Shown here piece by piece: positions 1 to 7,908 of a DNA stretch of 64,000 nt (within the stretch, counting starts at the first letter, position 1; each line of letters begins with the position of its first letter). The position numbers and the translations under genes are program-made. The notes under the pieces are model-generated. The model saw only the letters and a list, made by a program, of their open reading frames with translations. It ran no database searches and was not told the origin of the DNA. This stretch comes from SIG653 sp045577455 (GTDB lineage Bacteria; Bacillota; Clostridia; Oscillospirales; CAG-382), in assembly GCA_045577455.1 (NCBI GenBank), contig JAZNIJ010000160.1:12029-76028 (forward strand). Direction: 5' to 3'.

Positions 1-211
1 CTTTAAGCACATTTTTTAACGCCTTTGCAACACTTTTTAGAGCTTTTGCTGCACACTTGGACGCTCTCACAAATTCGTTTTGCCCATACCACCGCCAATA
101 TGCTTTTTCGTATGGTACGTTATTCTTGTTGTATAAATTTGCCTTCGCCCTTGCTGAACGCGGTGTTTCGCCCCTCGACATAAGAAGTTTTATAAATCGT
201 TTTCGTGTCAT
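1..211 (-). CDS. small phage protein, C-terminus beyond window
   Basis: An ATG at 211-209 overlaps the stop of the next gene upstream in an ATGA arrangement, which is typical translational coupling in phage operons. Seventy codons are visible, with a very basic N-terminus (MTRKRFIKLL) followed by an aromatic-rich stretch (YWRWYGQ). The protein runs off the left edge. I recognise no domain; it resembles small basic phage proteins of unknown function in composition only. Confidence 0.7.
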   Translation of the reverse strand, partial: MTRKRFIKLLMSRGETPRSARAKANLYNKNNVPYEKAYWRWYGQNEFVRASKCAAKALKSVAKALKNVLK

Positions 212-459
212 TCCACAATCCCCCAATCCAAGGCTTGACCGCAATTTTCGCAACATTCAAATTTGTATTCGTTCTGACCTAAAAAATCGCTTTTGCAATT
301 CGGACATTTATACGATACAACGCGTCCGAACCTCATATCTATTTGCGGTAAAGGTTGTTTTTTTATCTGTTTCTCAACCGCTTTCGTTAAAGCGATTTTA
401 AATTCTAAATCACCTATGAACGTTTTATCAAGTTTGTCTAATACTTCTTCGTAGTTCAT
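208..459 (-). CDS. phage zinc-ribbon protein, unknown function
   Basis: The product is 83 residues. Its C-terminal half has two cysteine pairs (CPNC near residue 52 and CENC near residue 70, followed by GQ), the pattern of a small zinc ribbon. The N-terminal half is a predicted helical, charged segment. It overlaps the upstream gene by 4 bases and the downstream gene by 4 bases, so all three are probably translated together. A nucleic-acid-binding accessory role is an inference from the ribbon. Confidence 0.75.
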   Translation of the reverse strand: MNYEEVLDKLDKTFIGDLEFKIALTKAVEKQIKKQPLPQIDMRFGRVVSYKCPNCKSDFLGQNEYKFECCENCGQALDWGIVE

Positions 460-641
460 TTCTCCAACCTCTCAATCAGCGCATACACGGTTTTTATTGC
501 CTCGCTGTAACTCATGCTCTTTTCTGTGCTGATTTCAAGGTGAACAGCACCCACGAGTTTTCTGTTTGTGTTGCATCCGTGAGCAACAGCTTTGAGTGCG
601 AATAATTCTTCTTCTGTTATTTGTTGTTTTTTAGTTGCCAT
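456..641 (-). CDS. small phage protein, unknown function
   Basis: This is a 61-residue charged, helical protein between the VRR-NUC gene (11-base overlap) and the zinc-ribbon gene (4-base overlap). It has no cysteines in metal-binding spacing and no membrane segment. Its place in the coupled operon is the main support that it is real. I do not recognise the family. Confidence 0.65.
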   Translation of the reverse strand: MATKKQQITEEELFALKAVAHGCNTNRKLVGAVHLEISTEKSMSYSEAIKTVYALIERLEK

Positions 642-969
642 CGTTATCTCCTTTAACTATTTTTATTGCATCTTCTACGGAACGAGCTATTCCTGCTCTG
701 CATCCGTATTTGTTTTTCATCGTGTTTATGAAATTTAGCTGTTCAGTGGTGGGTCTGCCATGCTTTGCCTTAACCTCTACAAACGAAATGAGTCCGTCTT
801 TGATAGCCACCAAGTCTGAAAACCCCTTCGGAACACCCACGTCAAACCACCTGCCGTCAGTCATTTTTACTTTGCCTGAGTTTATGCGGAATACACAGTA
901 ACCGAGTTCGGAGAGTGCAAGGCGTATGCTGTTTTGTATGTCGTGTTCGGTCACAATCCCATCCTCCAC
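631..969 (-). CDS. VRR-NUC domain nuclease
   Basis: This 112-residue protein matches the stand-alone VRR-NUC family, PD-(D/E)XK-fold nucleases common in phages. The likely catalytic residues are D52 in GFSD and E65-x-K67 in FVEVKAK, followed by the family signature HGRPTTEQ. Members are thought to act as structure-specific nucleases in phage replication or recombination. It overlaps the helicase gene by 19 bases and lies directly downstream of it, consistent with shared use at branched DNA. Length is normal for the phage form. Confidence 0.88.
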   Translation of the reverse strand: MEDGIVTEHDIQNSIRLALSELGYCVFRINSGKVKMTDGRWFDVGVPKGFSDLVAIKDGLISFVEVKAKHGRPTTEQLNFINTMKNKYGCRAGIARSVEDAIKIVKGDNDGN

Positions 970-3239
970 ATATATGCTCTATACTTTTCGGGTATCGGTA
1001 TTCCATAGTTTCTTGCAAATCTGAAACACCACTGAAACTTATACCCTCTCGCTTTCTGTATCTTTATAACATCCTCCCACGTTTCCGCTTTGAGTTCGTT
1101 ATAGTTTGCTTGCCTTATTTCCTCGTTCCGCTTCAACTCTACAAGGTCAACCTCAACTGTTTTTCTGTCCGTCTTTCTGATCTCGTGTGTTGCTTCTGCT
1201 CCACAGTACGGACATTTAGACAGAGTAGGGGAGTAAACCGCATAGCAAAGCTTGCACTCTCGTATTTTTACTATGTTTTCTTGCTTATGTTTCGGCTCTA
1301 AACTCCACTCTCGTTCATCATCGGGCAAGCCGTGTCTGTAACAGTTCCCAACGTGGTCTATGATTATTGCTGTCTTATTCGGCATATATCGCATAGAACG
1401 CATTGATTGTTGGATGTGTAATGTGATGCTTTGCGTGGGGCGTAACAACACAACGCACTCACAATCCGGAACATCTAATCCCTCACCGAATAGCTCACAA
1501 TTTACGAGTATAGTAATCTCACCGCTTCTAAAACGTTTCATGGCGTTCTCTCGCTCTGCCTGTGGCGTTTTTCCATCAAGGGCAATACAACTATACCCTT
1601 CTGCTAAAAATCGCTCCGCGGTCTTTTTAGACGCTTCTACGGAAGCACAGTAAACAATGGTTTTCTTGCCCTCTGCAAGCCGCTTCCATTGCTTAACTGT
1701 GTCTCCATAGATTTCTTTGTGTTCCATAAGCTCTTTAACTTCATCTTGTTTGAACTCACCTGCCACTGTGTGCAAAGTGGATGTGTCTGCGAGTTTCACA
1801 GAGTAGTATTTATAGGTCGCAAGATAGCCGTTCTCAATTAGCCACTTTGTGCTGACGGACGTTATCAAGTCCGTGTAAATTTCACCGAGCCCCCCTTTAT
1901 TCAAGCGAATGGGAGTTGCTGTGAATCCCAAGTGAATAACACCTGCATAATGGTCGTAAACCTTCTTATATGTATTTGCGGTGCTGTGGTGGCAGTTGTG
2001 TACTAAAATGCCGTTTGCGAAGTAGTTGTGGTTATCCTCGACTTCTAAATTGTAGACATAACCGTCTGTACACAATCCTCCAAACGTTCCGTCACTTGTC
2101 GGTTGGTGAACCTCAACACGTTCCACCCTAACGAAGTTAAACAAAAATCTTTTTTCTTGTCTTGCTCCTGTCGCTCGATTGATAAATGACTTCCACCGTC
2201 TATCTCGATAGCGATCATTTTCTGTGGCAAGGCTATATCTATCTTGTAAGAAGTTGGATAGTTTGTCTCGTAAGGTTCTGCGTTTTGAGTAGGAACGGTA
2301 AACTCTGAGGCAGGGTTCAATGAACTCAACGCCATAAACATCTTTTCTTGCGGTACAGTCATACCTTTGCCGTTCCCACCTCTTATTCGAGGCTGATGCC
2401 CTATCCGTTTTAGCGTTTGTGCCATTTTCGCCCTTGTTTCTTTGCAGTGCATTGGATTGTTTCGTTTCATTCGTTGGCTTGCGTATTTCCTGTTTGTGTT
2501 TGCCATCGTTATGCTTGAAACCATAGCACAGTATTTTTTTGTACACTCGGTGCAACAATAGATTCTTCCTGTCTTTTTGTAAGCGTACAGCTTGTGCCGG
2601 ATTTGATTTTTTGTCAGGTTGCTCAAATCCACCTGCTCCCCACACATCGTACAATAGTAGGTCTCTGACATAATCGCCCTCCTTTAACTCGATTGCTTCT
2701 TTATATCCGTCTCCGTGAACGTAGATAGGATGATTGAAAGTGCATTTTAAACACTTGCCGTTTGAAAGATGCACTTTTAACAAATTGCTTGGTTTCCGCT
2801 TGAAAATGTGAGTTATCCGCTTGGTTTCCACGACATCTTCTTTTTCGTTGTATGACCTTACGAGGTCTCCTTCTTTAAGAGCAGATATTGGTTTGCCATC
2901 AATCAAGGTATCTGCCGTGAAGCACTCGTCGGTAATAACGAGGTCATAGTTCGGGAGTTTCCCAAGTCTGCGTGATACTGTCTGCACCATTGATACATCA
3001 CAGAGGTTCATATCAACTCCAACAGCTTTGAACGTGTTTGTTATCTGCTGGCACAATTCCTTGCGATGCACAAGGAAAAGAACTCTCTTGCCCTTATGTG
3101 TTACTTGCTTTGCGATGCTGCCCTGAATTACGGATTTCCCACCGCCACATCCGAGAACGGCAACAACAGAGTTATTGCCGCCACGGATAGAAGCGTATAT
3201 GTCGCTGATTAGTTTTTCTTGATAGGGTCTGAGTCGCAT
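951..3239 (-). CDS. phage DEAD/DEAH superfamily 2 helicase interrupted by an intein
   Basis: The 762-residue precursor contains a superfamily 2 helicase of about 452 residues after removal of a 310-residue intein (residues 106-415). Helicase landmarks are the Walker A loop GCGGGKS at residues 30-36, DE|CHH as the Walker B motif split by the intein, GFTATP (motif III-like) shortly after it, QQSMRSMR as motif VI, and a C-terminal zinc finger with two CxxC pairs. The enzyme should unwind DNA during phage replication. The intein sits inside the ATP-hydrolysis motif, so the helicase should be inactive until splicing. The gene lies between an SSB-like gene and VRR-NUC in the early operon. The start overlaps the upstream 90-residue gene by 31 bases. 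Confidence 0.92.
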   Translation of the reverse strand: MRLRPYQEKLISDIYASIRGGNNSVVAVLGCGGGKSVIQGSIAKQVTHKGKRVLFLVHRKELCQQITNTFKAVGVDMNLCDVSMVQTVSRRLGKLPNYDLVITDECFTADTLIDGKPISALKEGDLVRSYNEKEDVVETKRITHIFKRKPSNLLKVHLSNGKCLKCTFNHPIYVHGDGYKEAIELKEGDYVRDLLLYDVWGAGGFEQPDKKSNPAQAVRLQKDRKNLLLHRVYKKILCYGFKHNDGKHKQEIRKPTNETKQSNALQRNKGENGTNAKTDRASASNKRWERQRYDCTARKDVYGVEFIEPCLRVYRSYSKRRTLRDKLSNFLQDRYSLATENDRYRDRRWKSFINRATGARQEKRFLFNFVRVERVEVHQPTSDGTFGGLCTDGYVYNLEVEDNHNYFANGILVHNCHHSTANTYKKVYDHYAGVIHLGFTATPIRLNKGGLGEIYTDLITSVSTKWLIENGYLATYKYYSVKLADTSTLHTVAGEFKQDEVKELMEHKEIYGDTVKQWKRLAEGKKTIVYCASVEASKKTAERFLAEGYSCIALDGKTPQAERENAMKRFRSGEITILVNCELFGEGLDVPDCECVVLLRPTQSITLHIQQSMRSMRYMPNKTAIIIDHVGNCYRHGLPDDEREWSLEPKHKQENIVKIRECKLCYAVYSPTLSKCPYCGAEATHEIRKTDRKTVEVDLVELKRNEEIRQANYNELKAETWEDVIKIQKARGYKFQWCFRFARNYGIPIPEKYRAYMWRMGL
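2045..2671 (-). CDS. homing endonuclease nested out of frame within the intein
   Basis: This 208-residue protein is read from the same strand as the helicase but in a shifted frame, wholly inside the intein. Residues 1-50 carry a Cys4 zinc finger (CTMC and CCTEC). Residues about 65-85 (NNPMHCKETRAKM) resemble the DNA-binding NUMOD3 motif of homing endonucleases. The C-terminal third has a Vsr/DUF559/EDxHD-like nuclease core: IDIALP, then AIEIDGGSH, then a basic segment and LGWNVLRF. An ATG follows a strong AAAGGAGG at 6 bases. Known homing endonucleases use such modules to cut intein-free alleles and spread the intein. Independent expression from an overlapping frame is inferred from the RBS and domain integrity. 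Confidence 0.85.
   Translation of the reverse strand: MSETYYCTMCGEQVDLSNLTKNQIRHKLYAYKKTGRIYCCTECTKKYCAMVSSITMANTNRKYASQRMKRNNPMHCKETRAKMAQTLKRIGHQPRIRGGNGKGMTVPQEKMFMALSSLNPASEFTVPTQNAEPYETNYPTSYKIDIALPQKMIAIEIDGGSHLSIERQEQDKKKDFCLTSLGWNVLRFTNRQVTERLEDCVQTVMSTI
2678..2685 (-). promoter_or_regulatory. Shine-Dalgarno of the nested endonuclease gene
   Basis: On the minus strand AAAGGAGG stands 6 bases before the ATG at 2671. The same bases encode the LKEG of intein block B (ELKEGDYV), so one sequence serves both as splicing-domain code and as a ribosome binding site. It decides the start of the nested gene. Confidence 0.8.
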
Positions 3240-3481
3240 AAGTCTTTCATCCCATTCAACAAATAGGCAATTGCAAGTTTGGGGTGGACTTTTAAAATAT
3301 CGCCTTTGGATTTATCTAATGCTCTCAGGGTTTCCAACACCACACCCGCTTCACACGAAAAAGTTCCGATGCAGCACACGTCCCCTTCACCTGCGACAGC
3401 ACCAATGATTGCCTTTGCGTTATCTTCGTTTATTACAACCTCGTTTGTTTTGTTGTCGATTATTATTACTTTGTAGCTCAT
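3209..3481 (-). CDS. phage hypothetical protein
   Basis: This 90-residue protein begins MSYKVIIID and has a central glycine/valine-rich stretch and a C-terminal helix. It is not a recognised family to me. It overlaps the helicase start by 31 bases and follows the SSB-like gene by 18 bases, so it belongs to the early operon. Similar small genes of unknown function often sit beside phage helicases. Confidence 0.7.
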   Translation of the reverse strand: MSYKVIIIDNKTNEVVINEDNAKAIIGAVAGEGDVCCIGTFSCEAGVVLETLRALDKSKGDILKVHPKLAIAYLLNGMKDLCDSDPIKKN

Positions 3482-3499
3482 TTGTTTTTACCTAACCTT

Positions 3500-3973
3500 T
3501 CAATTGAACGGAAGCTCATCATCTTCACCAACCGTTACGAAATTTCCACCCGTTACACTCGCTTTGCCTGGGCTGTCCTGCCAAGCGGGGAGTGCCTCAA
3601 CCTTTGAACGAGAGAGGAAGTATGCTATTTCTTCTCTTTCTGAGTTGTTGTATGTTCTGTGCTTAACTCTTGCGCCGCCAACCTTACCAACCCACGAAGC
3701 AATGTTCATATTGCCCGGCTGTATACCAAAGCTGTCGAATACTTGTCCGAGCTTTTGGTTTGTCATTGTGGGATTGTCGGGCATAAATACTATGTAATGC
3801 CAAAGTGAACCGCTATGTCCGCTTACTTCAAGAGTGAGCTTAATCATATCGTTGCCTGCGTTTGATTTTGTTTCTTCTGCGCTTTTAATCCTTACTCTGT
3901 GATCGCCTGTAGGGATAAGTGAGAAAGATTGTTCTTGATAGTCGTTGCTGTTGTAATTCCAGTTAATAGCCAT
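3500..3973 (-). CDS. DUF669-like phage single-stranded-DNA-binding protein
   Basis: This is a 157-residue protein starting MAINWNYN. I chose this ATG over one 33 bases upstream because AAGGAG lies 8 bases before it. The N-terminal sequence matches phage DUF669 proteins, which are thought to be recombination or SSB-type proteins. The extreme C-terminus ends EDDELPFN, like the acidic-Phe tail by which SSBs bind partner proteins. It lies between the HD hydrolase and helicase genes, fitting a role at the phage replication fork. Confidence 0.8.
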   Translation of the reverse strand: MAINWNYNSNDYQEQSFSLIPTGDHRVRIKSAEETKSNAGNDMIKLTLEVSGHSGSLWHYIVFMPDNPTMTNQKLGQVFDSFGIQPGNMNIASWVGKVGGARVKHRTYNNSEREEIAYFLSRSKVEALPAWQDSPGKASVTGGNFVTVGEDDELPFN

Positions 3974-3992
3974 TGTTTTGTCTCCTTGATTT

Positions 3993-4541
3993 TTATTTAT
4001 TTTCATCTATGTAAGATGCTTGCAAATCAGCACAGTGCAAGAGAACACCCAATGGGTATTTCTCCCACGCACCGTTGATGGCATAGCTGCCGCCCTTGAC
4101 AGATTCATCGAACGCCCCCATATGCCAACGGATAGCCATAGCTTCTTCTTCTGTGAGTTTTATAAATTGAGATATTATGTATACAGATTTTTCTCCGTGT
4201 CCGTATGGGAACTTATCGTCGATGGTGTAATAGGGAACTTTCTCCCACACGCCATATTCATTCTTTACGTTTCGATAGCTGACCGTATAGATGTTCGCTT
4301 TGCATATATCGTGGAGCAGAGAAACGATAGCAACTGTTTCCGGGTCTGTATCAACAGCCATTGCCGATAATCGCTTACACACGTTTACACTATGCTCTAC
4401 CAAGCCACCTGCAAATGCTCCGTGAAATCTCGTGGAAGCAGGAGCAGTGAAGAAATCTGTACTTTCAAGCCATTCCATGAGCTTGTCTGAACCCTCGCGT
4501 TTTATGTAGGTTTGATACAAAGATTTAAACGTTTCCTTCAT
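3993..4541 (-). CDS. HD-domain hydrolase
   Basis: This 182-residue protein carries the HD superfamily signature: His50 in GLVEHS, His77-Asp78 in LLHDICK, and a later conserved His/Asp region (IRWHMG, LLHCADLQ). HD proteins are metal-dependent phosphohydrolases, often acting on nucleotides, and phage versions are common in replication modules. The gene overlaps the ATPase gene by 17 bases. Substrate is not predictable from sequence. Confidence 0.88.
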   Translation of the reverse strand: MKETFKSLYQTYIKREGSDKLMEWLESTDFFTAPASTRFHGAFAGGLVEHSVNVCKRLSAMAVDTDPETVAIVSLLHDICKANIYTVSYRNVKNEYGVWEKVPYYTIDDKFPYGHGEKSVYIISQFIKLTEEEAMAIRWHMGAFDESVKGGSYAINGAWEKYPLGVLLHCADLQASYIDENK

Positions 4542-5214
4542 TCACAACCTCCGTGAATATATCTTCGGGCATACAGTTTCTTCTACAGAAAAGCTGGTCT
4601 TTTGCGTAAAGTGTTTCTGAACCCGTCAGGTGGTAATACCATCTCTTGTTGCCCTCCTTATCGTTTGCCGTCTGTATGTATGCCACGATGTTGCACAAGC
4701 CGAGGAAATTGTCTAAAATCTTCATCGGGAGTTTGGGGGCTATACGCATTTTTTTCTCCCCCTCGGTTGTGGTGATTTCGTCTATCGTGTGCCACGCTGT
4801 GAAGATTACGTTACAATCAACTTGTCCCGCCTTGCGTACAAGCCGTTTGAGATTTTGATACACAAGCTGATATGCTTGTCTCATATCCTTGTATCTGCCC
4901 GATTCATCAAGCTCTAAAATTGCAAGGTCGAACAGATCCGAAACATTGTCAATGATGATAGTGTCATACTTCTGCGAGTCAACGGCATCCTCAAACTGTT
5001 TGTTGAAGTTTTTCTGCGATTTCCCCGAAGTGTCTTTATCCACCCAATGCTCAATGATTTGGGTATCAAGGTTTGGTCGTTCAAAATTATTGAGAACAAC
5101 CTGTGAATTGTCGGAGCAGAGTAAAAGATTTCTGCCCCTTTTGCCCGTTTTTACGAGAGTGGAGTTCACCGTTTTTCCACCGCCTGATTGACAGTAAACT
5201 AATGCGTTTGCCAT
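4525..5214 (-). CDS. RecA-fold phage ATPase (AAA/Sak4-like)
   Basis: This 229-residue protein starts MANALVYC. That ATG is 2 bases after the methyltransferase stop and has AAAGGA upstream; an in-frame ATG 66 bases earlier lies inside the methyltransferase gene and is less likely. It has a Walker A SGGGKT at residues 10-15 and a Walker B TIIIDNVSDL. Phage proteins of this type are related to the Sak4 single-strand annealing/recombination ATPases. It lies beside an exonuclease and an SSB-like gene, which suggests a recombination module. Confidence 0.83.
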   Translation of the reverse strand: MANALVYCQSGGGKTVNSTLVKTGKRGRNLLLCSDNSQVVLNNFERPNLDTQIIEHWVDKDTSGKSQKNFNKQFEDAVDSQKYDTIIIDNVSDLFDLAILELDESGRYKDMRQAYQLVYQNLKRLVRKAGQVDCNVIFTAWHTIDEITTTEGEKKMRIAPKLPMKILDNFLGLCNIVAYIQTANDKEGNKRWYYHLTGSETLYAKDQLFCRRNCMPEDIFTEVVNEGNV

Positions 5215-5216
5215 AG

Positions 5217-6863
5217 TTAAATTTTCCTTTCGTTTTTGTTTATTGCATCTTGAATCCCTTGCATAACGTACAACGCACAAGGAAGTGCAATCCCATTTCC
5301 GTACATCTTATACTCCGCGCTGTCTGTATGTAGCTTGTTGTACCAAGTAAGCATTTGTTTCTTGGTGTAGTCTTTAACTTGTTTGCCGTTTATTTCTGCG
5401 TGAGTATTGCGAACATTCAGCCAAAACTCATATTCTTCGTCTGTGAAATCGTCCTTGTGGTCGATGTGTCCCCAAGTGTCGGGGAAGCCTTGCAACCTTG
5501 CACATTCCGTAGGTGTGAGTCTGCGGACGATGTAGTTGGGCTTTGTATGTAATACGCAGTTGAAATTCTCTTTGTCTGGCATACGTTGGCTTCCGCCCGC
5601 ATTGTTTGCGGTGAGTGTTCCTGCGGTTTGAGAGCCATCCCAATAACACACCGCACTCGGTCCTTTAGCTACCAACGTAGGGTTTGTCCCATCCTTATAG
5701 GTCTGCGGTTCATACTTTGCGTTCTGCCCTTGGTTGAAGAAAGCTCGGTCAACAGCGATGGGTTCTTCATAAGCAACGCCATGCACTTCTGCCGTATTCA
5801 ATGTATAGCTCTTATCTGTTTCGGCATATCCGTTTCCTTTGTGCGAAGGTCTTTGTCCGTTGCCTTCGAGTGCAATGGTTTCCATCACCATCGGCACATT
5901 GCCACCGCCTGTTCCCATTCGACCTGTCAGGGCTTGTACTTTGCCTTCATCGTCAATCTTGACACGGCTATCGTTGGGGTGGTTTTCAATAGAATATGCA
6001 ACACAAGGCGTGTGGTCTGCATCGGCTCGCATTGCTGTTAATGTTTTGGATTTATCTCCCGTAATTGTTTGGTTGTAGCCGTCGCCCAGAAATACATTTT
6101 CTGGTCGAAAACCTAACGGGAATCCATAGCACGTTCTATCATCTGCTCCAACGCTTCCTTCAACATCGGTGGAAGTTCCTTGCCCCTCTTTTCTGCTCTC
6201 CGAAGAATACCCTCGCAGGCTTTGGCGCTCAAATAATATTTCCCTGGCGCATTGACCTCTAAGATCGAGGACAAGATATATCCTTCTTCTTCGTTGAGCC
6301 GTTCTGATGTATTGAGCATCAAGAACTCTGTAAGCAAGACTCCATCCGTCTCCGCAGTAGTGGTCTGCGTAAGCCCATCCTTTCGTTGGAACTTCAGGCA
6401 TAACGGCTGTCGGCTCTGTGATTTTGATAAGTTCTTCGAGGACGATTTTGAAATCCTCACCTTTGTTGGAGCTGAATGCTCCTGGGACGTTTTCCCACAC
6501 GGCAAACCTTGGATATTTGCCATTTGTTGCACCTCTCATTTCTTTAATTATTCTTACGGCTTCCATAAACAGACCGCTTCGGGTTGTTTCATCGTCGCCA
6601 TTGGTTTCGTGTTTCAATCCCGCCTGTTTGCCTGCCACAGATAAATCTTGGCAAGGTGAACCAAACGTGATTATGTCAGCGGGTTCAATCTCTGCTCCGT
6701 TGATTTTTGCTATATCCCCCAAATGCTTCATATTAGGGAAACGTGATTTTGTAACGGCTATCGGATATGGCTCAACCTCTGAAGCGGCTATGGGCGTAAT
6801 GCCGCACAGAACACCTGCGAGTGGAAAACCACCGCTACCGTCAAATAGACTTAATAATTTCAA
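5217..6863 (-). CDS. C5-cytosine DNA methyltransferase
   Basis: The 548-residue enzyme has the ordered C5-methyltransferase motifs: FDGSGGF (SAM binding, motif I) near residue 7, GSPCQDLS with catalytic Cys71 (motif IV), ENVPG (motif VI) near 124, and QRRRRIY (motif VIII) near 190. A long target-recognition region occupies about 210-440, and motif X-like GNGIALP is near the C-terminus. It transfers methyl groups from SAM to cytosine C5. No restriction gene adjoins it, so protection of phage DNA against host restriction is the likely role. It overlaps the nuclease gene by 4 bases (ATGA). Confidence 0.93.
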   Translation of the reverse strand: MKLLSLFDGSGGFPLAGVLCGITPIAASEVEPYPIAVTKSRFPNMKHLGDIAKINGAEIEPADIITFGSPCQDLSVAGKQAGLKHETNGDDETTRSGLFMEAVRIIKEMRGATNGKYPRFAVWENVPGAFSSNKGEDFKIVLEELIKITEPTAVMPEVPTKGWAYADHYCGDGWSLAYRVLDAQYIRTAQRRRRIYLVLDLRGQCAREILFERQSLRGYSSESRKEGQGTSTDVEGSVGADDRTCYGFPLGFRPENVFLGDGYNQTITGDKSKTLTAMRADADHTPCVAYSIENHPNDSRVKIDDEGKVQALTGRMGTGGGNVPMVMETIALEGNGQRPSHKGNGYAETDKSYTLNTAEVHGVAYEEPIAVDRAFFNQGQNAKYEPQTYKDGTNPTLVAKGPSAVCYWDGSQTAGTLTANNAGGSQRMPDKENFNCVLHTKPNYIVRRLTPTECARLQGFPDTWGHIDHKDDFTDEEYEFWLNVRNTHAEINGKQVKDYTKKQMLTWYNKLHTDSAEYKMYGNGIALPCALYVMQGIQDAINKNERKI

Positions 6864-7669
6864 AATATCCTCCCCTCCATAAGTGCAATATCTTTATTAC
6901 TCAGCCCGACCATTTCAAAGTCTATCGGGGCTTTGAGTTTCTTCACGCTCTTGCAGTAGTCACAGACACCACAGCCGGGAGCTTCAACTTTCCCGCTTTT
7001 GTATGCTATGAAAAGAGGCATATTTTTCTCTACTTCGGCAAGGCACTCTTGGTGTCGCCAATGGGGAATATGTATTATTTCGAGGTTCGTTACATCCTCC
7101 TTTGTTGCTACCGCAAGATATGTTGGTAAACGCTCTTTTTTCTTCTTTCGGTTGGCTTTATATTCCACTTCAGAATAAATAGCCGTTTGGAGATCGTACA
7201 TCCAGTGTTCAACAAAAGATTTTCCCATAATACGTTCAAGGGAACGCATCACCTTGAGGTCTACAATCTTTTCACACGGATGGTAGGCATCAATCTTGAT
7301 TTTCCATGGTGCGCCAAACAGTTTTGCTGTTTTGATAACCTGCTTCTTGCCTGACATATACTCCATAAAAAGCTCATCTTCTTCAATGCGTTGAATAATC
7401 GACTCCGCTTGAACAAAGTCGGCTTTTAATTCACCGTTCTTCTTGAATATTTCAGGATGTAAGGTAACAAAACTTTCAAGAGTTCCTTCAAAATATGCAT
7501 CCACATAAGAGCCAACGAGCAAAGCCGTTGTCATGGGCTGTTTGTATTCGTCTCTTATCTCTGCCATAGCTCTTGCGGGACAATCGAGGAAAGTTTTGTA
7601 CTGCGAAACGCTGAAATATTTCTTGCTCATTTCAGGCGAATAGTAATTACTCGCTGTTAACCTTGTCAT
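6860..7669 (-). CDS. RecE/Cas4-like PD-(D/E)XK exonuclease (DUF3799 type)
   Basis: This 269-residue protein has a nuclease core with D127 (KIDAYH), D137-x-K139 (VDLKV) and Gln161. Cys30 plus a C-terminal CxxCxxC at residues 233-239 make the four-cysteine iron-sulfur arrangement seen in Cas4 and AddB nucleases. Phage members are thought to resect double-stranded ends for recombination. It heads the recombination cassette and overlaps the upstream 62-residue gene by one base. Confidence 0.87.
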   Translation of the reverse strand: MTRLTASNYYSPEMSKKYFSVSQYKTFLDCPARAMAEIRDEYKQPMTTALLVGSYVDAYFEGTLESFVTLHPEIFKKNGELKADFVQAESIIQRIEEDELFMEYMSGKKQVIKTAKLFGAPWKIKIDAYHPCEKIVDLKVMRSLERIMGKSFVEHWMYDLQTAIYSEVEYKANRKKKKERLPTYLAVATKEDVTNLEIIHIPHWRHQECLAEVEKNMPLFIAYKSGKVEAPGCGVCDYCKSVKKLKAPIDFEMVGLSNKDIALMEGRIF

Positions 7670-7857
7670 TATTTTTTCTCCTCGTATTTTTTACCTAATG
7701 GGTGTTCAGGGTAAAATCCGTATCGTTCGTAGTGCCATTTTCTATATCCCTCAACGTTCTTTGGGTCCTTGTAATAATCAATGATACGGTCATACATCCC
7801 TACGAAATACATGGCAAGATTTTCCGCTTGCCATTCTGTTATGATTCTTTCTTCCAT
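7669..7857 (-). CDS. small phage protein, unknown function
   Basis: This 62-residue, Tyr- and Trp-rich charged protein is preceded by AAAGGAG at 6 bases. It shares one base with the exonuclease start (7669), so the two are coupled. I do not recognise a family. It is the first gene of the early operon after the Cro-like regulator. Confidence 0.7.
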   Translation of the reverse strand: MEERIITEWQAENLAMYFVGMYDRIIDYYKDPKNVEGYRKWHYERYGFYPEHPLGKKYEEKK

Positions 7858-7891
7858 GGGGGTCTCCTTTGTTTGGTTAAGTCAAAGCGAA

Positions 7892-7908
7892 CTTACGTAT
7901 TGCGTAAG
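7892..7908. promoter_or_regulatory. operator-like palindrome at the end of the Cro-like gene
   Basis: CTTACGTATTGCGTAAG is a near-perfect inverted repeat that differs by one base from the operator at 8151-8167. It overlaps the stop codon of the Cro-like gene and lies 34 bases before the next gene. A third operator here could let the repressors control the early operon separately. Confidence 0.7.

Larger units (their letters stand above)
1995..2924 (-). other. intein (Hint domain) in helicase Walker B motif
   Basis: The in-frame insertion begins with Cys (CFTADTLI, block A) right after the helicase residues DE. It has a block B region (TFNHPIY then ELKEGDYV) and ends with YNLEVEDNHNYFANGILVHN (blocks F and G) before the +1 nucleophile Cys of CHH. 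All splicing residues are present: Cys1, the block B His in TFNHP, His-Asn at the end and Cys+1. About 180 residues between block B and block F look like a meaningless charged sequence in this frame and lack a LAGLIDADG or HNH domain. That same stretch encodes an endonuclease in another frame (2045-2671). Confidence 0.93.

Noticed and set aside
5217..6863. Restriction-modification system around the C5 methyltransferase
   Set aside because: Neighbouring genes are a RecA-fold ATPase and a RecE/Cas4-like nuclease typical of phage recombination, not a cognate restriction enzyme.
6860..7669. Cas4 of a CRISPR system
   Set aside because: The iron-sulfur nuclease layout is shared, but the context is a phage recombination module with no cas1, cas2 or array.
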